Shown: positions 42,241 to 54,502 of the stretch, one piece after another
How positions within the stretch are numbered: the stretch's first letter is position 1
Layout: every line of letters starts with the position of its first letter
NCBI RefSeq assembly: GCF_001642955.1
Contig: NZ_LWSK01000027.1
Coordinates: 1-54,502, forward strand
DNA length: 54,502 nt
DNA from: Rubripirellula obstinata
GTDB lineage: Bacteria; Planctomycetota; Planctomycetia; Pirellulales; Pirellulaceae
Direction of reading: 5' to 3'
Made by a program: the position numbers and the translations under genes
The notes under the pieces: generated by a model
Seen by the model: only the letters and a program-made list of their open reading frames with translations
What the model was told of the DNA's origin: nothing
Databases searched by the model: none

Positions 42241-42306
42241 GATTGGAACTTGTCAACGCGGCGTTTTGTTCGGCGGGGGAGCGTATGATTTCGCGAGGCG
42301 GGCGTG

Positions 42307-43041
42307 ATGGTTGAGGGTGATTTGGAGCGAGACGGGTTCTGTTTGTTGCGGAACGCGGTGGACGCGGGCACGGTTTCGCATCTGTTGGACGTGTGTCGTG
42401 ATGTCTTTGAAGATGATTCCGACAACGTACGTGCTCGATCGAGCCGCGGGCATGTTTACGCGGCTCGGAATTTGATCGAAACGGTTCCTGATGTTTCGAC
42501 GGTTTGGCAAAGCGATGCGATGTTGCGGTTTCTTCGTGAGCAGCTTGGGGATGAGGTTGGTTTGGTGCGAGCGTTGTTCTTCGACAAGCCACCGGATCGG
42601 ACTTGGGCATTGGCTTGGCACAAGGACACTTCGATCGCGGTGAAAGACAACTCGATCGCATCGAGTTCGTTTTCAAGGCCGACGGTGAAGGCTGGTGTGC
42701 CTCATGTGATCGCTTGCGACGAGGTGCTGCGTCAGATGTTGACGCTTCGGATTCATCTTGATGAAGTGACCGAGGAAAACGGACCGCTCCGAGTGATTCC
42801 TGGTTCGCATGTTTCGAGTGACAGCGAAGGCGTGGGAATTGACGCGGCTGTTGATGTTCATGCGGCAGCCGGCGATGTGTTGGCGATGCGTCCGCTGATC
42901 AGTCACAGCAGTGGTTCATCGACGCCGGGAACGAAACGTCATCGGCGCATCTTGCACTTGGAATTTGCTTCTTCGCCGCGGTTGCCGGATGGGATGCAGT
43001 GGCACGACTTTGTTAGCCCGACGGCCCGTTTGGCTAGGTAG
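42307..43041 (+). CDS. PhyH-family Fe(II)/2-oxoglutarate dioxygenase
   Basis: About 244 residues (GTG at 42304 also possible). Phytanoyl-CoA dioxygenase-like: iron ligands H and D in AWHKDTS, the distal histidine in RPLISHSSG and the 2-oxoglutarate arginine in KRHRRILHLEF, with the strand VIPGSHVS. It hydroxylates an unknown small molecule. Ectoine hydroxylase is in the same superfamily, so an osmolyte role next to the betaine genes is possible but unproven. Confidence 0.88.
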   Translation: MVEGDLERDGFCLLRNAVDAGTVSHLLDVCRDVFEDDSDNVRARSSRGHVYAARNLIETVPDVSTVWQSDAMLRFLREQLGDEVGLVRALFFDKPPDRTWALAWHKDTSIAVKDNSIASSSFSRPTVKAGVPHVIACDEVLRQMLTLRIHLDEVTEENGPLRVIPGSHVSSDSEGVGIDAAVDVHAAAGDVLAMRPLISHSSGSSTPGTKRHRRILHLEFASSPRLPDGMQWHDFVSPTARLAR

Positions 43042-43152
43042 CTTTCGATGCGACTAGGCATTTCCAGGCGGTGCGTTGTTTAAACCAGTCGTATTCGGTT
43101 CACGAGCTTGGTGCGAGGCACGGCAGAACTCAGCGTCTTCGCGGCCCGTCGC

Positions 43153-44877
<1,725 letters not shown>

Positions 44878-44887
44878 TCCCACGCCG

Positions 44888-45727
44888 CTACGACTTTTGG
44901 AACAAGAAAACGCCCCAGTTCAAACGACCGGCTCGACCGCCATCGATCCAGTGTCGCAGTCCAACCTTCATTCGCTCGAGGTAAGACGCCGAAACTTTTT
45001 CCGCCAGGGCAACCGAACTCGCGTCGGTCATTTCCAGCACCCGTGAGTAATGATTGATTAACTGCTCCGGCATGGCTTCGAAGCCGCGGTCTTGCCACCC
45101 CAGTTGCTCGGCCGCACGCTGGTAAAACTGTGTCGAGCCCAAGTCTGATAAATGAATGCGCTGCAGGATCGCGGTGAGCGATTCGGCGGGGCAATCATCC
45201 GCTCGCATCGGATCAGTAAACACAAACTGGCCGCCGCTGCGCAGAACGCGGTTCACTTCCCGCAAAACCCGCTCGCGATCACCGCTGTGCAAAATCGCGT
45301 CCTGCGACCACACCACATCAACGTGATCATCGTCCAGCGGGATCGATTCGAAAGCGCCGTCGATGACCTCAATTCGGTCCTCCAAACCGGCTTGCTGGTT
45401 CAATTGGCGATGCCGCGCGTTTTCAGTTTCTGAAAGATTCAGACCGATCACGCGGCACCCGAAATGGCGAGCGAGGTGCCGTGCCGCGCCGCCGTAACCG
45501 CTGCCGATGTCAAGGATGACCGACGATTCATTGATCCCGCTAAGTCGTTGGGTTAAATGTTCCACCGTGCGATGGCTGGCGCGGCTGATCGGTTCATCAG
45601 GTGATTGATAGATACCGATATGAATGTCCTCGCCACCCCATATTTCGGCGTAGAACGTGTCCGCGTCGCTGCTGTTGTAGTAGCGTCGGGCCGTTTCGGT
45701 CGCGGTGTCATAAGCGGACAAACTCAT
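44888..45727 (-). CDS. Sarcosine/dimethylglycine N-methyltransferase
   Basis: 279 residues of the SDMT type: N-terminal ARRYYNSSDADTFYAEIWGG, AdoMet motif VILDIGSGYGGAARHL, VVWSQDAILHSGDR and LRSGGQFVFTDPM. It converts sarcosine through dimethylglycine to glycine betaine using S-adenosylmethionine. It overlaps the glycine/sarcosine methyltransferase stop by four bases (ATGA). Together they form the glycine-to-betaine route known from halophilic and halotolerant bacteria. Confidence 0.92.
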   Translation of the reverse strand: MSLSAYDTATETARRYYNSSDADTFYAEIWGGEDIHIGIYQSPDEPISRASHRTVEHLTQRLSGINESSVILDIGSGYGGAARHLARHFGCRVIGLNLSETENARHRQLNQQAGLEDRIEVIDGAFESIPLDDDHVDVVWSQDAILHSGDRERVLREVNRVLRSGGQFVFTDPMRADDCPAESLTAILQRIHLSDLGSTQFYQRAAEQLGWQDRGFEAMPEQLINHYSRVLEMTDASSVALAEKVSASYLERMKVGLRHWIDGGRAGRLNWGVFLFQKS

Positions 45728-46680
45728 CGAGCGTCCTTTCGGCAGGATTGGTCGGTGTTTGATTGGTCGGTGTTTGATTCGTCAGTGTGTTCAGCAACGT
45801 TTTCAGCAGCATCCACGTGCCCGCCATCCGGCTTGGCTTGCAGCGCTTCGGGCACGAGCGAGTCGTAACACTTCTCTGCCACGTGGATGAAGAAATCCGG
45901 ATCCGGTTCGTGATAGGTCTCTTGAAAATCGCCAAAGGTGTCAACGCGTTGAAAACCGACCTGTTGCATCAGTTCGCAGGCGTAATGCTTACGCAGCGGA
46001 AACATATTGAGGTGGTATTTCGATCCATCCGGAAACGAATAGCAGAACCGGGCCAGACCGTCGTCAACGTGCTCGGGTAGGGCCGAAATCTGCTCGCCAC
46101 AGTAGTAGAATTTATGCTTAGAGTCGAAACCATGATCGAGGATCGCATCGTAGTTTCGCTGATCCAGAATCAGCACACCGTTGTGCTTGAGCGCGGAATA
46201 GAACTCGGCGAGTGCCTTTCGCCGATCACGTTCATTGAAGAGGTGAGTAAAGGAATTCCCCAGGCAGATCACGGCGTCGAAACGGCCGATCACATCTCGA
46301 TTGAGCCATCGCCAATCCGCCTGGATCGTTCGCAGCACGTGGCCGCGTCGGCGTGCATTTTCAAAGGCTTTGGCCAGCATGTAGGGGCTGCCGTCGGCGC
46401 TGACGACCTCAAACCCGGCTTCGATCAACCGCACGGAGTGGAATCCGGTCCCGGTGGCCACGTCCAGAACCCGCTTCACGCCTCGCTTGCGGAGTTCTTC
46501 GATAAAAAACGAGCCTTCGGTTTCACTCCGCTGATCCCAATCGATCAGGTCGTCCCACTTTTCCACAAATCCGCGAACGTATTCATCTGTGTACTTATCG
46601 GTGTCGCGGACAGCGGTCGGGTCATCGCCATAGCTTTGCTGGCGATACTCCAGCAGCGAGGTCTCGGTTGAAATACTCAT
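45724..46680 (-). CDS. Glycine/sarcosine N-methyltransferase
   Basis: 318 residues of the GSMT type: VEKWDDLIDWDQRSETEG, motif I VLDVATGTGFHSVRL, ICLGNSFTHLF and LDQRNYDAIL. It carries out the first methylations of glycine to sarcosine and dimethylglycine. The last 30 residues are a low-complexity tail with a tandem NTDQS repeat, encoded by an 18-base duplication near 45745-45780. First gene of the betaine operon, divergent from the MarR regulator. Confidence 0.92.
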   Translation of the reverse strand: MSISTETSLLEYRQQSYGDDPTAVRDTDKYTDEYVRGFVEKWDDLIDWDQRSETEGSFFIEELRKRGVKRVLDVATGTGFHSVRLIEAGFEVVSADGSPYMLAKAFENARRRGHVLRTIQADWRWLNRDVIGRFDAVICLGNSFTHLFNERDRRKALAEFYSALKHNGVLILDQRNYDAILDHGFDSKHKFYYCGEQISALPEHVDDGLARFCYSFPDGSKYHLNMFPLRKHYACELMQQVGFQRVDTFGDFQETYHEPDPDFFIHVAEKCYDSLVPEALQAKPDGGHVDAAENVAEHTDESNTDQSNTDQSCRKDAR

Positions 46681-46744
46681 CTTTCACCGTTTCTTGCGGG
46701 TAGATTTCCATTGTCGAAGCTGATGGTCGGGAAGCCGCTTTTAT

Positions 46745-46760
46745 GCTTTGCGTTCAAAGC
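46745..46760. promoter_or_regulatory. Candidate operator between the betaine operon and marR
   Basis: Perfect inverted repeat GCTTTG-CGTT-CAAAGC. It overlaps a weak leftward promoter candidate (TTGATC at 46771-46766, GCATAA at 46746-46741, 19-base spacer). A MarR dimer bound here would block the operon. Tentative. Confidence 0.35.
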
Positions 46761-46869
46761 TTCTCGATCAAGTGTCGGCAGCGTATCATATTGGTCGAGG
46801 AGCTACCAGTCGGATGGAAAATGGTCCATGCTGGCCAGCCAATTCCCGATCGCGTGCTCCGCAGAAAAC

Positions 46870-47421
46870 ATGAACGAACCGAACGACCCGCCAACCAAGA
46901 TCCCGCCCAGTACCCCGCTCAGCCAGGAAGACCAAGTTGTCGCCGCGATTCGACAGATCATTCGTGCGGTTGACCTTCATTCCCGGCAATTGGTCGGTGG
47001 CCATGGTTTGACGGGGCCTCAACTGGTGGTGCTTAAGGAAATCGCTTGCCACGGCCCGATTGCCCCCAGCAACGTCGCGCGACAAGTCCACCTCAGCCAC
47101 GCTACGGTCACGGGGATTGTGCAGCGATTGGAACGACGCGGTTTGGTCGGGCGTTCGCGGAGCGACAAGGACCGGCGCAGTGTCTTGATTCACGTCACAC
47201 CTGACGGCGAGTCGCTACTGGATCATTCTCCGTCATTGCTCCAGGAACGGTTTCGATCAGCTTTGTCCGAATTGCATTCCTGGGAACAGTTGCAGATTCT
47301 GTCGACGCTGCAACGGGTCGCCACCTTGATGGACGCCGATACGATCGACGCTTCCCCACACTTAACGCCGGGTGAAATCGGCGGGGCCGAACCCGATGCC
47401 GATTTGGATCAAGTTGAGTAG
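46870..47421 (+). CDS. MarR-family regulator, EctR/CosR-like
   Basis: 183 residues from the ATG at 46870; upstream in-frame codons (46711) lack protein character. The winged helix-turn-helix is LTGPQLVVLKEIACHGPIAP, then SNVARQVHLSHATVTGIVQR, with the wing DKDRRSVLIHVTPDGE. MarR proteins of the EctR/CosR group control compatible-solute genes in response to salinity; that role fits the divergent betaine operon and is inferred from context. Confidence 0.88.
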   Translation: MNEPNDPPTKIPPSTPLSQEDQVVAAIRQIIRAVDLHSRQLVGGHGLTGPQLVVLKEIACHGPIAPSNVARQVHLSHATVTGIVQRLERRGLVGRSRSDKDRRSVLIHVTPDGESLLDHSPSLLQERFRSALSELHSWEQLQILSTLQRVATLMDADTIDASPHLTPGEIGGAEPDADLDQVE

Positions 47422-47552
47422 CGAGCCTTGGCTGGATAGCGCATTGAAGAATGCGTGGGGTGATTCTTGCGAAACATCGAGCCGAACGTGAAGAACGGCT
47501 GTCAACTGATCGCGGGGAATGCGGTTAGCAAGAGAAACACGAAAGGTAAGAA

Positions 47553-48539
47553 ATGAACGCGGACCAACAGCTCGCCGGTAAACGAATCGTCATTGCGGGC
47601 GGTAGCGGGTTTCTGGGGTTGTCGATGGCGGCGGCGTTTGGTGAACGCGGTGCGGAGGTGACGATTGTTTCTCGTTCGAAGCCGAAGGCGACGGGCGATT
47701 GGACGCACCGGGTTTGGGATGGTCGGACGTTGGAACCTGATAAAACGGGCGACTGGGTGGATTCGCTTGACGGCGCGGATGCGGTCGTGAACTTGGCGGG
47801 GCGGACGGTGAACTGCATCAAGACGCCGGATCACTGTGATGAGATTTTGCGGTCGCGGGTCGAGTCGACTCGGGTGTTGGGCGAGGCGATGCGGAGCGTG
47901 GCGAACCCGCCGCCGGTTTGGGTGCAGATGAGTACGGCTCACCTGTATGGCGATCCGCCGTCGGCGGTTTGCACCGAGGAATCGGCCGAAGGTTTGGGGC
48001 TTGCTCCGACAGTTGCTCGGGCTTGGGAGGCGGCGTTTGAGGAGAGCAAGTTGCCGCAGCAACGTGGCGTCGTGATGCGAACCAGTTTTGTGGTCGGTCG
48101 CGATCGCGGTGGTGGCGGCGGAGCGCTCGCGACGTTGGGTTTGATCGCAAAGCTGGGCTTGGGCGGACGTGTCGGGAAGGGTTCCCAGGGGATGTCTTGG
48201 ATTCACGAAGACGACTTGAATGCGATTTTTGCTCGAGCGATTGTCGATGACTCGATGCCAGAACGTTTGATGTCAGGCCCGTACATCGTTTCTTCGCCGA
48301 GCCCGAAGTCGCAGGTGGACTTCATGCGGACGCTTCGCAAAGTCATCGGAATGCCGATCGGCTTGCCGGCGACCGAGTGGATGGTCCGTATCGGTGCGCC
48401 GCTGTTGATGCGAACCGATCCGGAATTGGTGCTCTACGGTCGCTACGTGTTGCCGAAGCGATTGATCGACGAAGGGTTTGAATTTCAGTTTGCGGAACTC
48501 GAATCGGCGCTAACGGATTTGCATGAACGCACGAACTGA
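47553..48539 (+). CDS. TIGR01777-family NAD-dependent epimerase-like protein
   Basis: 328 residues, an extended short-chain dehydrogenase fold with nucleotide motif [16 protein letters not shown] and the conserved [11 protein letters not shown] and MSWIHEDDL blocks typical of the TIGR01777/YfcH group. Substrate unknown. AAGGT precedes the start. The end overlaps the next gene by 17 bases, so the two are probably co-expressed. Confidence 0.9.
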   Translation: MNADQQLAGKRIVIAGGSGFLGLSMAAAFGERGAEVTIVSRSKPKATGDWTHRVWDGRTLEPDKTGDWVDSLDGADAVVNLAGRTVNCIKTPDHCDEILRSRVESTRVLGEAMRSVANPPPVWVQMSTAHLYGDPPSAVCTEESAEGLGLAPTVARAWEAAFEESKLPQQRGVVMRTSFVVGRDRGGGGGALATLGLIAKLGLGGRVGKGSQGMSWIHEDDLNAIFARAIVDDSMPERLMSGPYIVSSPSPKSQVDFMRTLRKVIGMPIGLPATEWMVRIGAPLLMRTDPELVLYGRYVLPKRLIDEGFEFQFAELESALTDLHERTN

Positions 48540-49269
48540 CCGAACGTGGCCGTTGCCGAACCAGCCTTGGGTGATGCGGATGACTTGGTCGGAGTTGTTG
48601 TTTGCTCACTGGCCGATCGAACCCGATGCGGTCGCTTCGTTGTTGCCAGGTGGGGTGACGCTGGACACTCGCGAAGGCAAAGCGTGGGTGGGCGTGGTGC
48701 CGTTCTTGATGTCGAACATCGCACCCAGGTGGTGCCCGCCGATTCCTGCCTTGAGTCGTTTTTTGGAACTGAACGTGCGAACGTACGTCACCGTCGATGG
48801 AAAACCGGGCGTCTGGTTTTTCTCATTGGACGCGGCCAGTCGTGTTGCCGTGCGAGTCGCCCGGGCGACGTTCAATTTGCCGTACATGGACGCAGCAATG
48901 TCGATCGACCGCGACGACGATGGCACGATCGACTACCGAAGTCGGCGGACGCATCGCGGCGAACCATCAGCGGATTACGAAGCGAAGTACGCCGCGGCGG
49001 GCGATTTCTTTGAAGCGCAACCCGGCTCGCTCGAGCATTGGCTGACGGCTCGATATTGTCTCTACAGTGCCAACCGACGCGGCCGAATTTTTCGCGGCGA
49101 GATCGACCATCCACCGTGGACGCTCGCGCCGGCGACGTACAAAGAACGCACCAACACGATGGGATCACCGTTGGGGTTCGACTTTACGGGCGAGCCACAT
49201 CTGCTGTTCGCAAAACCGGTCGATGTGAAAGCCTGGTTGACATCACGCTGCGAAACGCAGGTGACGTGA
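48523..49269 (+). CDS. DUF2071 (YqjF-like) protein
   Basis: 248 residues matching the DUF2071 family: [48 protein letters not shown]. This beta-barrel family often accompanies TIGR01777 proteins. Biochemical function is unknown. Overlaps the epimerase gene. Confidence 0.9.
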   Translation: MNARTDRTWPLPNQPWVMRMTWSELLFAHWPIEPDAVASLLPGGVTLDTREGKAWVGVVPFLMSNIAPRWCPPIPALSRFLELNVRTYVTVDGKPGVWFFSLDAASRVAVRVARATFNLPYMDAAMSIDRDDDGTIDYRSRRTHRGEPSADYEAKYAAAGDFFEAQPGSLEHWLTARYCLYSANRRGRIFRGEIDHPPWTLAPATYKERTNTMGSPLGFDFTGEPHLLFAKPVDVKAWLTSRCETQVT

Positions 49270-49343
49270 GTTTGTCACTCAATGCAAATGCAGAACTGCG
49301 AGACCGAAGTTTTGGATTGCCCAGGTTTTTCCCGAAACCAAAT

Positions 49344-49432
49344 TAGGCCAGAACAAGCCTCGCGCGCAGTTTCGGCAATCCGGCAACGCAGAGTGCAATT
49401 GCCGGAACTTCGCTGCGCTTGTTCCGGCCTAC
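49344..49432. repeat. REP-like palindrome between convergent genes
   Basis: Outer arms AGGCCAGAACAAGC/GCTTGTTCCGGCCT (one mismatch) and inner arms CGGCAAT/ATTGCCG. Related to the element at 8704-8790 in sequence (GGAACAAGC, CGCGCAGTT, CGGCAATCC) and in setting. Confidence 0.8.
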
Positions 49433-49458
49433 TTTGCTACGCCGCTACGCCACAAACA

Positions 49459-52461
<3,003 letters not shown>

Positions 52462-52629
52462 GATCGGGCTGTTCGAGTGCAGGAATTTGGTGGACAGCTC
52501 TATGATAAACGGTTGTCCAACGCTTGGCGTCCCCCTGGCAGATTCTACCGAGACCGAACAAATTCCGTGTCCGGCAGGCTTTGCCTTCCTGAAATTGAGC
52601 CAGTTCGAGCATTGCCCGGCGATTCCGGC

Positions 52630-52775
52630 CAACGCCGTGAAGGGTTTCTAAACCGTTTAACCGCGTGGGCATCGCCCCGCGCGTCCATGCGGGGCGAAAC
52701 GCGCGGGGCGATGCCCACGCGGTTAAACGAACTAATACGCGTTTTTTCCGAGGCCAAAACTCTTCACGGCGTTGG
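52630..52775. repeat. Palindromic element with 29-bp perfect arms
   Basis: Inner arms 52655-52683 and 52700-52728 are exact complements (GTTTAACCGCGTGGGCATCG and on); outer arms AACGCCGTGAAG/CTTCACGGCGTT are also complementary. The right flank matches 171-228. It lies between the uxaC 3' end and the gcvP promoter side. Confidence 0.85.
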
Positions 52776-52797
52776 ATTCCGGCCCCCGGCTGGCCGG

Positions 52798-54213
52798 CTA
52801 GCTGTCGAAATTAAAATACTCCACCGCGTTGTTGTACGCGATGTTTTCGACCATGCCGCCGACAAGATCAAAGTCATGGGGCACAAAGCCCATGGCCATA
52901 TCGCTGCCCAAGAGATTACAGAGGATGCGACGGAAGTATTCGTGCCGCGTGTAGCTGAGAAAAGATCGGCTGTCCGTCAGCATTCCAACAAAACGGCTAA
53001 GCGACCCCATTTGCGACAACGCTTCGATCTGGCGTTCCATGCCGTCTTTCTGATCCATGAACCACCATCCCGATCCCATTTGCATTTTGCCCACGACCGG
53101 TCCTTCTTGAAAGTTACCGATCATCGTGGCCAAGACTTCGTTGTCGCGAGGGTTCAGGTTGTACAGAATCGTTTTGGGCAACGCGTGTTCATCGTTCAAT
53201 GCGTTCAGGAATCCACCAAGTTTTTCTGCATAAGACCAATCGCCAATCGAATCGAATCCAGTGTCCGGGCCGACCTCACCGAGCATGCGTTTGTTGACGC
53301 TACGCAGAGGCCCAAGATGCAACTGCTGAGCCCATCCTTTTTCAGAATCCATTCGTCCAAATTCCAGCATCATCGCTGTCTTGAACTGCTCGTCTTCTTC
53401 GGCGGTGACTTGTTTGCCGGACCGCACCTTGTCAAAGATCGCCGCGACGGTGCTATCGCTTGTCGGCAAGAAGTACGAATAGCTGAGCCCGTGGTCTGAC
53501 AAGCGGCATCCGCATTCGTGGAAAAAGTCATGCCGCTTACGAAGTGCTTCGATCAACGCGGCGTAGCTATTGATTTCGATCCCCGCGGCAGCCGAAAGTG
53601 TTTGCAGATACGCGTTGAAGGTCGCAGCGTTCTCAACCGCCATCGCCTTGTCCGGTCGCCAAGCCGGCAACATGCGGATGTCGCAACCGGACCGCTGAAA
53701 TGAAAGGTGATGTTCAAGGCTATCGGCGGGATCGTCTGTGGTGCAGATCAGCTTGACGTTGCTGTCGCGAATAAGCTGTTGAGCCGAAATGCCGGACGTC
53801 AATTTTGCCTGAGCACGGTTCCAAATGTCGTCGGCGGTTTCAGGCGACAGCACGCAATCGTCGATGTCGAAATAGCGTGCCAGTTCAAGATGGCACCAAT
53901 GGTAAAGCGGATTGCGAAGCAAGTACGGCATCACCTCGGCAAACTTATCGAACTTCTCGCGGTCCGTGGCGTCACCGGTGCAGTATTTTTCAGCGATGCC
54001 GTTGGTCCGCATTTGACGCCATTTGTAATGGTCGCCGTTGAGCCACACTTGAGTAAGGTTGTCCCAGGTTTTGTCTTGAGCGACTTCCTCGGGCGGCAGG
54101 TGGCAGTGATAATCGATGATCGGCATTTTCGCCGCGTAGTCGTGATAAAGTCGCTCTGCTTCGTCGCCGAACAACATGAAGTTGTCATGGATAAAAGGAG
54201 TCTTCAATGTCAT
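52798..54213 (-). CDS. uxaC: Glucuronate isomerase
   Basis: 471 residues, full-length UxaC: PIIDYHCHLPPEEVAQDK (metal histidines), NGDHYKWRQMR, ICTTDDPADSLEHH and FVGMLTDSRSFLSYTRHEYF. It interconverts D-glucuronate with D-fructuronate and D-galacturonate with D-tagaturonate in hexuronate degradation. No other uronate gene is in the window. Confidence 0.96.
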   Translation of the reverse strand: MTLKTPFIHDNFMLFGDEAERLYHDYAAKMPIIDYHCHLPPEEVAQDKTWDNLTQVWLNGDHYKWRQMRTNGIAEKYCTGDATDREKFDKFAEVMPYLLRNPLYHWCHLELARYFDIDDCVLSPETADDIWNRAQAKLTSGISAQQLIRDSNVKLICTTDDPADSLEHHLSFQRSGCDIRMLPAWRPDKAMAVENAATFNAYLQTLSAAAGIEINSYAALIEALRKRHDFFHECGCRLSDHGLSYSYFLPTSDSTVAAIFDKVRSGKQVTAEEDEQFKTAMMLEFGRMDSEKGWAQQLHLGPLRSVNKRMLGEVGPDTGFDSIGDWSYAEKLGGFLNALNDEHALPKTILYNLNPRDNEVLATMIGNFQEGPVVGKMQMGSGWWFMDQKDGMERQIEALSQMGSLSRFVGMLTDSRSFLSYTRHEYFRRILCNLLGSDMAMGFVPHDFDLVGGMVENIAYNNAVEYFNFDS

Positions 54214-54420
54214 CTCTCGAATTCTTGCCAGGTTGCTGGAATGGTGATCAAAAATAGATCGTAATCAAAACCAAACGAATCATTAGACATGGCGAAAAGT
54301 GTGCCTGCAACAACGCGGCTCTTTACCTTGCAGCAGCCCGCCCTTTGGATGAAACTCTAAGAACGTACGACTTTTTATAGTCGCCTTTCGCTTGGGACGT
54401 CGCATCAGTTACTGCGTCTT

Positions 54421-54476
54421 AGGCCCGGAGGGCCGGCAGCTCCCTGCCGGGTGCGCGAGCACCCGGATGGCTGCCC
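54421..54476. repeat. GC-rich palindromes near the window end
   Basis: Adjacent short inverted repeats GGCCCGGAGGGCC, CCGGCAG/CTGCCGG and GGGTGC/GCACCC. 54214-54502 otherwise holds no gene. Confidence 0.55.
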
Positions 54477-54502
54477 CACATCAATTCTCTGGCTCGGTTT
54501 CA

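Overview
The window looks like a chromosomal segment of a Planctomycetota bacterium, probably Pirellulaceae. This rests on general GC-rich codon use, weak or absent Shine-Dalgarno sites before many genes, many lineage-specific hypothetical proteins, frequent palindromic intergenic elements and the mix of housekeeping genes. It is an inference; there is no rRNA in the window.

Backbone, left (1-11.2 kb): a YggS-type PLP protein behind a large unknown protein, a lipoprotein-like protein, mutL with an overlapping aldo/keto reductase, a HEAT-like membrane protein and an S41/PDZ protease.

Accessory region (11.2-34.5 kb): tRNA-Asn (11246-11318) has been used repeatedly as an integration site. Element B (11246-28204) appears complete: tyrosine integrase, zinc-ribbon protein with iteron-like 9-mers, AAA+ helicase, Toprim primase, excisionase-like HTH, a secreted trypsin-thioredoxin-membrane fusion, cargo, a palindrome-rich repeat block, parDE, and a 26-bp att repeat identical to the tRNA 3' end. 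Its cargo is a HEPN protein preceded by a promoter, structured RNA and terminator, then a type III restriction-modification system. Element A (28205-34328) is a decayed relative. It keeps only the 3' end of its integrase and a frameshifted piece of the thioredoxin-membrane gene, then carries a Vsr-like pseudogene, an Mrr-like nuclease, an ImmA/IrrE plus PIN pair, a second copy of the repeat block and a second parDE. A third, degenerate att site and integrase stub (34306-34465) mark an even older insertion.

The most interesting point is that the integrase reading frame crosses the att core. In the chromosome it stops inside the tRNA gene. In the excised circle it would run on, in frame, into a 56-residue tail now stranded 17 kb away beside parD. 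That tail is conserved at protein level at the second att site.

Backbone, right (34.5-54.5 kb): a methyltransferase, phosphatase and beta-lactamase-fold genes, a WYL regulator, a PD-(D/E)XK-like protein, a PhyH dioxygenase, a glycine betaine module (glycine/sarcosine methyltransferase, sarcosine/dimethylglycine methyltransferase and BCCT transporter, with a divergent MarR regulator), an epimerase plus DUF2071 pair, glycine decarboxylase gcvP and glucuronate isomerase uxaC. Palindromic elements of at least three kinds sit in the intergenic gaps.
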